DNA from: Heterotrichella gracilis
Taxonomy: Eukaryota; Sar; Xanthophyceae; Tribonematales; Xanthonemataceae
Length of the DNA stretch: 35,704 nucleotides
Reading direction: 5' to 3'
NCBI GenBank assembly: GCA_032358255.1
Contig: JAULBX010027594.1
Coordinates: 1-35,704, forward strand
The notes under the pieces are model-generated. The model saw only the letters and a program-made list of their open reading frames with translations, had not been told where the DNA came from and did not search any database. The stretch's first letter is position 1. Every line of letters begins with the position of its first letter. The position numbers were made by a program, and so were the translations under genes. Positions 1 through 9,546 of the stretch are shown one piece after another.

Positions 1-1065
1 CCACACCTGCCACCAGGTAGCTGTGCACCCCCCCATACACCACCGCTGAGTAGATCATATTCACCCCCATGTCAAGGCCCGCGCCATTGAATGCAGTGAT
101 GAGCAGCTGGGACCCGCCGCCAGCCTGGCGCGCAGCAAGCTTGAGCAGGTCCGTCAACAGGTGGGCGGTGGGCCAGGGGGTGCCTGCGGTGGTGGTGGGG
201 TGATGGGGGTTGGAGGATGGATTTGGGTGAAAGGTGAGGGGGTATGGTGCGGGGGGGTGGAGGTGCAGAGGGAGGGGAGGCCATGGTGTTTTGGGCCGGG
301 GTGTAGACCAGGTGAGGCATGCTGCAGCAGTGCAAGATAGAGCTGGCTCAGGCAGCCTGGCATCTCCACTGGTAGCATGCTTCACCACTAGCCTCGCCTT
401 TGGTGCGTGGATGGCGTGTGGGTGCATGGGTCACAGCTGCATGGTGGGTGCAGCCAGGGCAGCGATGCGGACTGCTGCGAGATGAAGCCAAACTGGCCAG
501 GAGTCCAATGAAAAGCTGGCTCACTCTCCAGCCCCGGCCTGACATGTCCCCTTGGTGTCGAATGGCATGTGGCTGGTGCATGGTGGGTGTCGTTTACCTG
601 GCGGGTGCAGCCAGGGCAGCGAGGCGTACTGCTGCGAGATGAAGCCAAACTGGACAGGGAGTGCAATGAAATGCTGGGTCAATTTGCAGGCACCAGCCTG
701 ACATCTCAGTCTATATACAAATGGCGTGTGGGTGGTGCAGTGTGGGTATCACATATAAACATACCTGGTGGGTGCAGCCAGGGGAGCGAGGCGTACTGCT
801 GGGCGGTGAGACCATAGGTGGCCATCGCCTCCTCGGCGCCAGGCAACGCCTGAGCCTCTGCTGCGCTTGCGTTAGCCGCCGCCTGGTGCATGCGCTCCAC
901 CTGGGTCTGGCGGTGGTGGGGGTGGGTGGTGGTGTGGTTGTGGTTCCCCCGCAGCTGCAGGCGCCCCCTCCCTGGTGTCACCTCACATGTAAGCAGGGCT
1001 GCACACGCCAGCAGGCATAGTGCTGCTGGCGCCACATTGAGGGGGTGGGTGCGCGGAGGCACCAT
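1..1065 (-). CDS. Membrane-anchored protein, possible glycosyltransferase (5' part, runs off window)
   Basis: Two exons are visible on the minus strand: 1065-765 and 183-1, with the gene continuing beyond base 1. The intron (764-184) starts GTATGT and ends CCGCAG. Phase 1 on both sides joins cleanly, giving ...PWLHPPG|TPWPTAHL.... The ATG at 1065 opens a short N-terminus followed by a hydrophobic stretch (about residues 9-27, ALCLLACAALL), read as a signal peptide or type II membrane anchor. Exon 2 contains LLTDLLKLAARQ and QLLITAFNGAGLDMGVN. This resembles the start of a nucleotide-diphospho-sugar transferase domain (algal/plant Nucleotid_trans type), but too little is present to be sure. 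The family call is inference; the gene structure is well supported. The intron holds decayed tandem copies of the exon 1 end, described separately. Confidence 0.5.
411..802. repeat. Three tandem copies of an exon-intron edge, period about 151-159 bp
   Basis: Copies begin with ATGGCGTGTG or ATGGCATGTG at 411, 562 and 721. Each contains GGGTGCAGCCAGGG and GCGAGGCGTACTGCTG-like words. The third copy (721-802) is the real edge: the last 38 bases of exon 1 plus the first bases of the intron. The first two lie inside the intron and still encode QQYASLPWLHPP-like peptides. One intronic copy keeps a GT donor; the other has lost it. They are best read as decayed duplicates and not as coding exons, because exon 1 joins in phase to the exon at 183. 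Confidence 0.8.
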
Positions 1066-1290
1066 GGGGTGCAGCCCTCTTGGGCCAGCTGGGCGTGTGC
1101 GAGGGTTTTCCCTAGGGTATGCTGGTGCAGGTCACACACCAGTGGCCGTGCCCCCCTTGGGGTGGTGAGTTAGGTGGGAGTTGCTGCTTTGGTGCTGCTG
1201 CTACTGCTGCTACTTTTATTGGTGGTGATGGGCGCGGTGGGTGTCAGCTAGTGGGGGGGTTCAGGTGTGGGCGTGGGTGATGAGCGCTAT

Positions 1291-1300
1291 ATGCATGCAT
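1291..1300. promoter_or_regulatory. ATGCATGCAT palindrome upstream of gene 1
   Basis: Perfect 10-bp palindrome 226 bp upstream of the gene 1 start codon. On the + strand it is preceded by AGCGCTAT, similar to the GCGA(A)TAT context of the copies near 17423 and 24076. It contains the CATGCATG core of the land-plant RY element, which B3-domain factors bind. A regulatory role here is inference. Confidence 0.35.
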
Positions 1301-2120
1301 GTTATCATGCTACAAGAGCTTCTGCTTCCATGCACCTGCAAACGATTGGGGAGTGCCGTTGAGGAGTTAAAGCGGTAAGCGGGAGATAGGTGAGAGCCTC
1401 AAGGCAGGGAATATGGCAGGCACTGCGTTGCTACAACATGGTGGTTCAAGCACCGGTCCAGTGATACCATGCTCAGGAGTACGAGGTAGCTACAAGTGCT
1501 GCCTGCTTGACTCACATGTCGTAGGGCCAAACGATACGCGTGCAATAGGTCCTCTCTGTTGGTCGTGAGTCAACCGTGGCTGTGAGTGGAGTGCGGTCTG
1601 TTTGAACGCCCATTCTCCCGCCCATCTATGGCACAGGCTGTGCGACAAGGGTGTGGACCTTGTGAACGGCTATTCACAGAAGAAGGTGTAGTACAGGAGC
1701 GAGGCACAACAAGCAGAGCAAGTGCACGCGAATACCGTGCCGGGGTTTTGGCGAATTTATGTTGTGTGCTGCTGCTTGCTTACAGGGCAAGCTAGACCCC
1801 ACGAGAGGGACTACCGTATCACACTCGTTCACTGGATTGGCAGTACTGAAGGGAACCCACTTCCGTACTCCTTGCCGCACGCTGATCCATTGAAACTGCG
1901 CAGTGGTTATCTCCCACCCACTGACCCTAGCAGGTAATGTCTTCGCCGTTGAGAGGGCCTCATTGCTGCCACAAGGCAAGTGCATGCATTGCCAGAGACT
2001 GAATTCTACTGCCACTGCTTTTTTTGCGTGAAGTACTTTCTTACATTCTCGAATAGAAGTCTTGCAGTAGAATAACTGTGGGCTACAGGGAGTGCAGGTG
2101 GTGGGGTGGTGGTTGACTTG

Positions 2121-2134
2121 TGCATGCATGCATG
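2121..2134. promoter_or_regulatory. TGCATGCATGCATG repeat upstream of the MFS gene
   Basis: A 14-bp TGCA-phased palindromic run containing ATGCATGCAT (2124-2133), 320 bp upstream of the MFS start codon. It may be part of the promoter or a 5' UTR element; function is inferred only from its recurrence. Confidence 0.35.
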
Positions 2135-2453
2135 TGCCCAGCACAGAGCGTTGCTTTTCACCCGTGTTTTGCTGCCAAAGTTCAAGTGCTCTCCTCAAAA
2201 ACGTTTTTTGTTTGAAATGGCACTTCCTGTCCCTTGCGCCCTGTACCACCACCGTGAAACCGTTGCTTGACTGCAGTTTGGGGGGGCCTGGGTGTGTGGC
2301 ATTGGGAACTGGCACTGGCCTGGCAACACCAGGCTCACGCCCATACAGCAGCACCAGTGACTTTTGTTAGCTCTGCGCAATGTGAGAGCAAGGTGAGAGC
2401 TCTAGCAGTCAGTATCCTGCATCAGCCCTGGCACAAGCCCCAGCCGGGACGAA

Positions 2454-5400
2454 ATGCGGGGTGGCGCCAGCGGCAGCGAGGGCGACGGGGGCACGCTGCT
2501 TGCGGGGTATGTCTCATCCTCACAGATCAAAGGTGAGCAGGCAGGGGTGTGTGTGGACTAGCAGAGGGAGGTGCATGTCTAGAGACTATGCGACATCTAC
2601 GCAGGCCAATAGTGTGCAGGCAGGGGGGGGGGGAGAGGAATGAGAGTAGGCAGTTGCGTATGTACTGAGGAAAGGGGTATGCGGAGGTGTGGTGGGTATG
2701 GCATGGGAGAAATGGAGGGGATGCTGCTGATGGAAGGTGGAGGTGTTGCAGAGTTGTGTGTGTGTGCATGGTGGCATCCTGATTGCGCTGCTTGAGTGGG
2801 GTGTGGCTGTGCAAGGTGTGCCCCCCCCTGGTGCAGGTGAGGGCGGCAGCGCACAGGGGGCGATTGCACCCCCGCGCACAGGTGGGGGCATGGAGGTGCT
2901 GCAGGTGGAGGAGGAGCAGGTGAGCCACAGCACACATGTGCACACTTGGCACGCTGCTTCCCTTGCGCTTCAACGTACCGTACTAGCAATACAGGGTGCT
3001 TTTTGAACAGCATGCCTGTATTTCGGGTAAAATAGTTTTGAATGCTGCGTAGGACTAGGCGGGATTGGTATCGGTATATGCAATCGGTGGGCTGTCATAC
3101 CAACATTTCAATCTATTCAGAGTGCCTATTACCTCCCCTACCTTGCCCTTACCCACCTTGCCCTTCGCCGCCGCCCCCCCCCCTGCAGGCCCCCACCGAA
3201 TCCCTGCTGCGCTCCCGCCTGGACTGCCGCTCACTCCCCCTGCTGGTCCTGGTCAGCCTTGCCTGCTCAGTGAACAGAATAAACCTGGCCCTTGAAAGCT
3301 TTAAAAAATCCCCAGATGGAGCAGTTCCTGATTCCGTGAGGGGGTGCAGAGCAACCCGCACTCTGTGTCCTGAAAACAAATTGCCCGCCCCTCGCCCCGC
3401 AGGCCCCGACCGAGTCCCTGCTGCGCTCTCGTCTGGACTGCCGCCTGCTCCCGCTGCTGTTCCTGGTCAGCCTTGCCTGCTCCCTAGACAGGACCAACCT
3501 GGCATTTGCAGCGCTGCAGCTGCAGGCGGATCTGGACCTGAGCCATGCGGACTATGGGCTGGGGGCAGGTGGGTGCGGGGGGGCATGTATTGGTGCACGT
3601 GGGGCTCTGAAAAGGAAATGAGATTGCATTTTAAGTATTTTGATGACATTGGCGGTGGTTGGGGGTGCTGGTGGGTGCATGTGGTATACCTGGCGTTTGC
3701 AGCGCTGCAGCTGCAGGCGGATCTTGACCTGAGCCATGCGGACTATGGGCTGGGGGCAGGTGGGTGGGGAGACACGGGGCTGTGCAAAGGAAATGAGGTT
3801 GTACTATGAGCCTTGCATTCTGAGATGCATTCGCATGACGTTGGCAGTGGCAGGGGGGTGCTGGTGGGTGCATGGGATATACCTGGCGTTTGCAGCGATG
3901 CAGCTGCATGCTGACCTTGACTGAGCCACTCAGACTATGGGCTAGGGGCAGGTGTGGTGGGTGGGGGTGAGGGTGGGGGGTGGGGAGGGGCATGGACCGG
4001 TGCACGTGAGGCGTTGAAATGGAAAAGAAAGTGCATTATGGGTATTGCATTGTGAGTAGTGTTTGGTGGCCTTGGCGGTGGCAGGGGGGTGCCGGTGGTG
4101 CATGGGGGATGACTGGTGGTTGCGTGCATGATGGAAGGGTGTAGATGCTGGTGCAAACGTATGAATAAAATTCACACTATTTTATTTTTTCTCGTTGGGG
4201 TTTAGTTTTTTGTTTTTACTCTGAAAAGCTCGGTTTGGCTCCCCGAATGTGACTGTCAAATAAGTCTTGTAAAATCTAAATGTACATACAAAAAGTAAAC
4301 AATAATCTAAAATAATAATATTTGATTCTTAGTACAAGCGTCATTGCCGGCATTCCCCCTTCTCCAAGGCATCTTCTTCCTTGGCTACGCACTGTTCCAG
4401 ATGCCTGCACACATGCTGTGTGTGGCGGTGGGCGCTCCCAACATGCTGGCGGCGCTGCTGGTGGCGTGGGGGGGGGTGGCGGCGGGGTTCGCGGGTGTGC
4501 ACTCCAGGGGCGCGTTTCTGGGCATGCGCTTTGCACTGGGGGCGGCGGAGGCAGGCGCATACCCATGTAAGGGCGGGTGATGAGGGAAGGAAGGGTGGAG
4601 GATGTGCAGTGTATGCGGTCATCTTGCGCCACCTATCATGTGGCCATCTTGCAGCACCCACTCTGTTGTGCCACTGATTATCGTTTGCCATCAAGTAGCA
4701 TCAACTATCTTGCGCTACCCAAGGAAAAGGGGGTTGAGCGCATGCAGTGTCAGACCCACCATCTTGCGCCAACCATCGTCTTGCGCCACCGATCATGTTG
4801 CCCGAGGCATACCCACTCTGCAATGAATGTATGTACCACACCCCTGCACCAGTAACTAACAGGCCTACTCACAACACCCCTTACCCCTGGCGCCTGCTGC
4901 ATCCCTCTGGCAATGCGTCTGATACTGCGTGCGCCCAATCCCGTTTTGCTACCTCACCCCCTGTGCAGGCATGTGGTGGCACCTGTCCCAGTTCTACTCC
5001 CCCGCTGGACTGGGTGTGGCGTACAGCGCAGTGGCCACAGCAACAGCGGTGGCGGGAGTGGTGGGGGGCCCGCTCGCGGCGGCGCTGTTCACACTTGATG
5101 GCCTGTGGGGACTGCGTGGGTGGCAGTGGCTGTTTGTGGTGGAGGGCGGGTGCACTGCGGTGCTGGGGGTGGTTGTCAAGGTGAGGGGCATTGCCAGGTG
5201 GGGTGGGGGGTGAGGGTGGGTGGCGGCAGATTGTGATGTGCTAGGGGCTCGGGATGCTAATGCACAACTGTTTCTGGTGTCCTTCCATTCCCCGCATTCC
5301 ATGACCTTGCACAACGCTACACATCATCATGCACACACGTCGTGTCATGCTATGCGCTTATTGGAAACAAACAACCTATGCTCATACCCTCTCGCACTTG

Positions 5401-8287
5401 TGAGGCAACATGCTTAAACCCTAATCGCCAACCAGTAACCCCCTCTCCCCACCCTGCAGCTGGTGCTCATCCTCTCCCCCTTCTGAAGCAACATGTTTAA
5501 CCCTAAACCCTAAACACCATACCCTAAACTCCAACCCTAAACCCCTGCTCCCCTCTCTACAGCTGGTGCTCATTCCCTCCCCCTCTGCGGCGACATGCCT
5601 CTCCCCCTCGGAGCGTGAGTGGCTGGTGGCGCAGCGGGGGGCGCACACACAGTCACAGGCAACCAGGGCATCAATCTTCCCAGGGATGAAAGGTAGGGGG
5701 TGGAGGGGCGCACAGGCAGTTGAGCCTAGTTTGCTGTACAGTGGCATGCCTCGCGTGCCGCCATGGATGCGCACTCTTCAAGATGGAGGGTATGCAAGCA
5801 GCACTACACATGGTCACAGGACACATGACCACAGGCTTGTGCTCCACATGCTTGTTGCCTCAGGAACCTTGTGAGGCCAGGTTCTGACAATGCCCAGTAT
5901 GCGTGTTCACCCTTTGTACCCGCCACGTCCCCCCTTGGACCCGCCACCCCCATCCTTGTACCCACCACCTCCCCCCTTGTCCGCAGCCGCCCTGTCCAGC
6001 TGGCGCATGTGGTACCTGGCCTCCCTGTTTGTGGCCATTGACGGCTGCCTAAACGCAGTCAACTTCTGGTGCGCGCTGGTCATTCGCGCGGCGCTGGGGG
6101 GGGAGGCAAGCGAGGACCAAGGTGGGTGGATGGGTGGGGTGTGGGCGTGGTGGGGGAAGGCAACCATCGTCGCGGCGCATGTAGCCTTGGGACCAATGAT
6201 GATGTGCGTGCACTGCTGTGAGGCATGGGATCCTACCCCCCGGGCATATAATGCTCGGCTGGGGGGCAAGCAAAGACCACAGTGGGTGGGTGGGTGGGTG
6301 GGGTGGGTGGATGGGGGCAAAGGCAAGGCATGCATACAGGTGGTCTTGGAACAATAGGGCCAATCTGTGTGCATGTGCTCGTGTGAGGCGGCAGGTTGTA
6401 GCACATGATGTTGCTTGTACCTTGGATGCTATAATTATCCTAAATTGTAAAAGGTGCTATCACACTACTAATCTTTAAAATTTGTTATCTCGCCATATCA
6501 TATGCCAATTCAATGTCCCGTATACCTCTTCCCCCTGTTCCTAGATGACGCCACCCCCGTCAGCTGGCACACCCTGGCCGCGGCCCTGCTGTCCGCCATT
6601 CCCTTTGGGGCTGCGGCAGCTGCCATGGTGGCCAACGCGGTGCATGCACGCGCCACGGGGGAGCGCCACTGGCACACAGCGGCGCCGCTGCTGGTGGCGG
6701 CTGTGGCATTCGGGTGGGTGGATGGGGTGGGGAAGGGCTGCGGTGGTGGTGGTGGTGGTGGTTGTGCTGAACATGCGTGCTGCATGCCAGGACTTGCAAT
6801 GGTTGTGCTGTTGGTTGCCATGCATATCCAAAAGGTAGTGTCTTGCTCAGGTTGGGGAGCAATTATTATGATGGGAGTGCAAGGGCTGGATGGTGCGGAG
6901 TAGGACAGGGATGTCTGATCTCCTCATTTTACTTCCCCTGCAGGCTTCTCCCCCTTGCCGTGTCCGGCACACACATCACCCCCACCATGGCATTGCTCAC
7001 ACTGGCGGCTGCTGGAGTATGGGCTACGCACGGTACCACGCACTTACCATCACACGTGCTTCTACCCAACATAATTTAGCATGGCCTTAATTGCGTATGT
7101 CTCATCTATGCTTGCTTCACAACTGTCACATGCGAGGCAAACACATCTGCTTTCCTGCACATGTTTTCCTCGTGCACATGTGTTCTTCTCACATGTGTTT
7201 ATCAACTGGCAACACATGTGTGCATCCAGCAAGCACTACACATGTGCCCAACCCCACCCCAGGCCTTTTCCTACCAGCACATCTGCACACATGCTTCCTA
7301 AACCCTAAACCCTGAATTCTGAAAACCAGGACCTTTCCTTTCATGGCCTGCACTGCTGCTGCCCGGCTCCGCTGGCGCCGCCGGCTTCACGCTGGTCAAG
7401 ATGTGCGGATCCCTGGGAGCGTTCCTCAATCCTTACCTGGTGGGGCTGCTGCGTGGGGCCACAGGCGGCTACTCGGCATCCCTGTGGTTCCTGGCAGCGT
7501 CCAGCGCATGCACCGCGGTGTCGGTGTTGGTGTTCAGGGATACGCCGGAGGCGCCATCACTGGGGGAGGCTGCAGGTGGGGGCTGATCAGGAGGGGGGGT
7601 TCAAGGGGGGGTGCATGCAGTTCAATAGTGATGGCAGTGATGGGTGGTGCATGAAGCAGACGGTGTTGTCACGGCAACGGTATTACATGGGCTAGCCGTA
7701 TGTGTGGCGGTGCGGCGGTACATCAGTGTGTGGAGATGTTGCGCTGTACAATTGCATGTATCTGGCTGCGCTGTTGGTGTGCTGCGCTGTACCAGTGCGG
7801 CTTGCAACGGGAGGTGCATGGCATGGAAAGCATACAGAGGTAGGCTGGGGGAGTGTGCTGCACATTTGGGCCCAGCATGCACCCCCGCGGTACCCTACTG
7901 CCCTCATTCCTCCCATGTACCCCCTCTCCTGTAGGCCGCTGGTGGCTGTGGGTGCGCGGCCTGGGCTCCGGCCACCGCCGCCTGCGCGAGCTGCAGCGCA
8001 TGGAGTCCCCGGGCCACTGGCGCATCCCAGGGATGGAGCACATGGGGGAGGCGGGGAGTGGGCTTGGGAACATGGATGGGTGCCCGGAGGAGGGCGGGGG
8101 GAGCCCCTACTCGCCGCACTGTGCTGCTGATGGGTTGCAGATGGGTGGTACCGGGGAGGGGAGTCTGGGCAATGGCAGAGTGCAAGCACTGAAGGGGGTG
8201 AGAATTGGTAGGCTCAGTGGTCATGGCAGGCAAGTGAGTGAGAGGCTGGATGATGCACTCGATGCACCTGGGGAAGTGAATGCATGA
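2454..8287 (+). CDS. MFS transporter, anion:cation symporter (ACS)-like, 11 exons, 619 aa
   Basis: Exons: 2454-2532, 2837-2919, 3403-3568, 4369-4566, 4969-5180, 5563-5692, 5987-6121, 6545-6713, 6944-7032, 7330-7575, 7935-8287. The sum is 1860 nt and all junctions keep phase. Residues 1-54 are a Gly/Glu-rich cytosolic leader. TM1 (about 69-90) ends SLDRTNLAF, the DRxN mark of the ACS family. Exon 4 gives FLGYALFQMPAH and MRFALGAAEAGAYP (R163, E170), matching the family R-x-LG-x-EAG motif. Exon 5 gives GWQWLFVVEG. Exon 10 gives LLPGSAGAAGF and NPYLVGLLRGATGGYSA, the typical TM10-11 region. The last exon is a soluble Gly/Glu-rich tail. Relatives carry organic or inorganic anions (phosphate, nicotinate, allantoate, sugar acids); the substrate here cannot be told. 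The membrane could be plasma, vacuolar or plastid. Confidence 0.88.
3189..4110 (+). repeat. Tandem partial copies of MFS exon 3
   Basis: The 5' half of exon 3 is present twice: a degraded copy at 3189-3290 (DRTN has become NRIN, and no usable donor follows) and the functional one at 3403, 214 bp later. The 3' half plus the following intron is present three times, at 3497, 3688 and 3881 (periods 191 and 193 bp). The second 3' copy keeps an intact reading frame, differing by a synonymous change in the ADLDLSHADYGLGA segment. It also has a GT donor, but it lacks a matching 5' half. The third has an in-frame TGA. Confidence 0.85.
5376..5600 (+). repeat. Tandem copies of the MFS exon 6 acceptor and 5' end, with telomere-like words
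   Basis: The real exon 6 starts at 5563 after CTCTCTACAG (CTG GTG CTC ATT CCC). A near copy starts at 5460 after ACCCTGCAG but reaches a TGA after eight codons. A third, more worn copy begins near 5376. Each ends in a G(G/A)GGCAACATG or GCGGCGACATGC word. Between copies lie several CCCTAAA units (5499-5515, 5521-5545). Confidence 0.75.
5416..5545. repeat. Short interstitial CCCTAAA telomere-like tract in MFS intron 5
   Basis: AAACCCTAA at 5416, two adjacent CCCTAAA units at 5501-5514, and further units at 5521-5545 broken by CC and CTCC. They lie just before the exon 6 acceptor in the pyrimidine-rich part of the intron. Confidence 0.8.
6283..6313 (+). repeat. GGGT simple repeat in MFS intron 7
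   Basis: GTGGGTGGGTGGGTGGGT-type run inside the intron after the 5987-6121 exon. A GGT run occurs in the intron after the 6545-6713 exon, near 6743-6762. Ordinary microsatellites. Confidence 0.7.
7298..7313. repeat. CCCTAAA telomere-like words in MFS intron 9
   Basis: CCTAAACCCTAAACCC lies a few bases upstream of the acceptor of the exon starting at 7330. Confidence 0.75.
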
Positions 8288-8320
8288 CCCAGGAGGTAGT
8301 AGACACAGACTGTCGGTGGA

Positions 8321-8325
8321 TGTAA
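8321..8325 (+). terminator. TGTAA polyadenylation signal of the MFS gene
   Basis: TGTAA lies 34 bp past the MFS stop codon. TGTAA is the usual chlorophyte near-upstream element for mRNA cleavage. Confidence 0.55.
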
Positions 8326-9403
8326 AAGCTGCAAGCTGGCCCAGCCTTGGGCCCTGACGGCAAGTACGTACGTAGCAGCTACAAGGTGTATATATGCAGT
8401 ACGCAGTAAGTACCTCATGTTATGTAGTACATCAGCAATCAATTGATTGATAATCATATCGATCCACTGGATCCACTAGTAGTTGACTCAATTATAGAAG
8501 TATGAAGTGGTACCACAATATTAGCAATAACATCATTTCCGCAGTTAGTGTACTGCTGTACTACTGCAGCCATTATCTACCTTTGTATATTAAAATTAAC
8601 ATAAAGTTTAATGTTAATTGAATTTAGCATCGGAATCTGACGATTCATGCACAATTGTCATCGATGATGTTGGCAGCTTCAAACACAAATTAATCTAAAA
8701 CAATTGGTAAATGTCACCGCAGTACGTCATGCAGTGTGTGGCGCCATACGCCGGCGCGTCCCACTGGGCCAACAAATTGCTGCATTGCTAGCATACTGCA
8801 GTAACTGTTACTGTATTTGGCATGCCAGCTGGCGTTTGTCAAAGTTTGCATCGCCGATGCAGTGCATGCATGCATAGCCTATGCAGGCCTTAAAGGCATA
8901 CATTTATTTTGTATTATATTTGATATACACCGCTTATGAAACAGTTCTGCAGCGGCATACCATACCATGCACGGTGCATCATGGGCCTGGCCTAGGGCTG
9001 CGCTTGACTTCAGTCAGGACTCAGAGTGACCGTCACTGTCACAGTGGCACTGAGCCTCAATATCTATTGGCTGCCAGCTGCATGCCGCAGTTAAAGTTTC
9101 ATTCAATAGTTGCAACTTGCAATTACATTCAATGATGAATGAATTTTTACTACTATAATCTACAATTATCGGTAATTTTTTAAATCAAATACTAGTACAT
9201 TTGCCAAATTGACATGACAATGCATTAGTATTGATTCAGCGATTACTGAATGATTTGACCACAATGTTGTTACAATTAATTAACATAGTTGGCATGCAAC
9301 ATATGCTGCACTTATTACAATAGCCAAGGCTGATTAATAATATGGCATGACTAGACTATGTCTTGACGTCAGCCTGGCAGTGAATCAATTTATTGGCGGT
9401 AGG

Positions 9404-9408
9404 TTACA
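9404..9408 (-). terminator. Candidate TGTAA polyadenylation signal of the F-box gene
   Basis: Reads TGTAA on the minus strand, about 140 bp past the F-box stop codon. Position is plausible, but the region is AT-rich, so chance is possible. Confidence 0.35.
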
Positions 9409-9546
9409 AATACTGTAATTACTACCTAAGGGCGCCTAGATTGTGCCACACTTGTCAATGACGGCAAGACTCTTCCCTCTGAGGCAACCGTCCAAGATCA
9501 GCCACATGCACCGCATGCGCAGCGCAATGGCATGCCATGCACAGTC

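Larger units (their letters stand above)
1066..2453. other. Divergent intergenic region between gene 1 (-) and the MFS transporter (+)
   Basis: No coding region is supported. A long minus-strand open frame (2354-1674) starts with GTG, shows no recognisable domain and is treated as chance. The region should hold the promoters of both flanking genes. ATGCATGCAT palindromes occur at 1291-1300 and 2124-2133. Confidence 0.6.
8288..9546. other. AT-rich spacer between convergent genes
   Basis: No gene is supported in this 1.26 kb. It holds the 3' ends of the MFS gene (+) and the F-box gene (-) and is clearly richer in A and T than the genes. It contains a perfect 14-bp palindrome CAATCAATTGATTG near 8434, an ATGCATGCAT at 8866-8875, and many short ATTAAT/CAATTG words. 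A plus-strand open frame at 8881-9135 has no recognisable feature. Confidence 0.6.

Noticed and set aside
411..640. Intronic QQYASLPWLHPP-like segments as real exons of gene 1
   Set aside because: Including them breaks phase or adds duplicated peptide, while exon 1 joins directly in phase to the exon at 183.
1674..2354. Minus-strand open frame of 226 codons
   Set aside because: Starts with GTG, shows no domain or hydrophobic pattern, lies in a divergent promoter region and has no supporting splice structure.
6743..6762. GGT run as a possible coding Gly repeat
   Set aside because: It lies in an intron just after a verified donor at 6714 and is an ordinary microsatellite.
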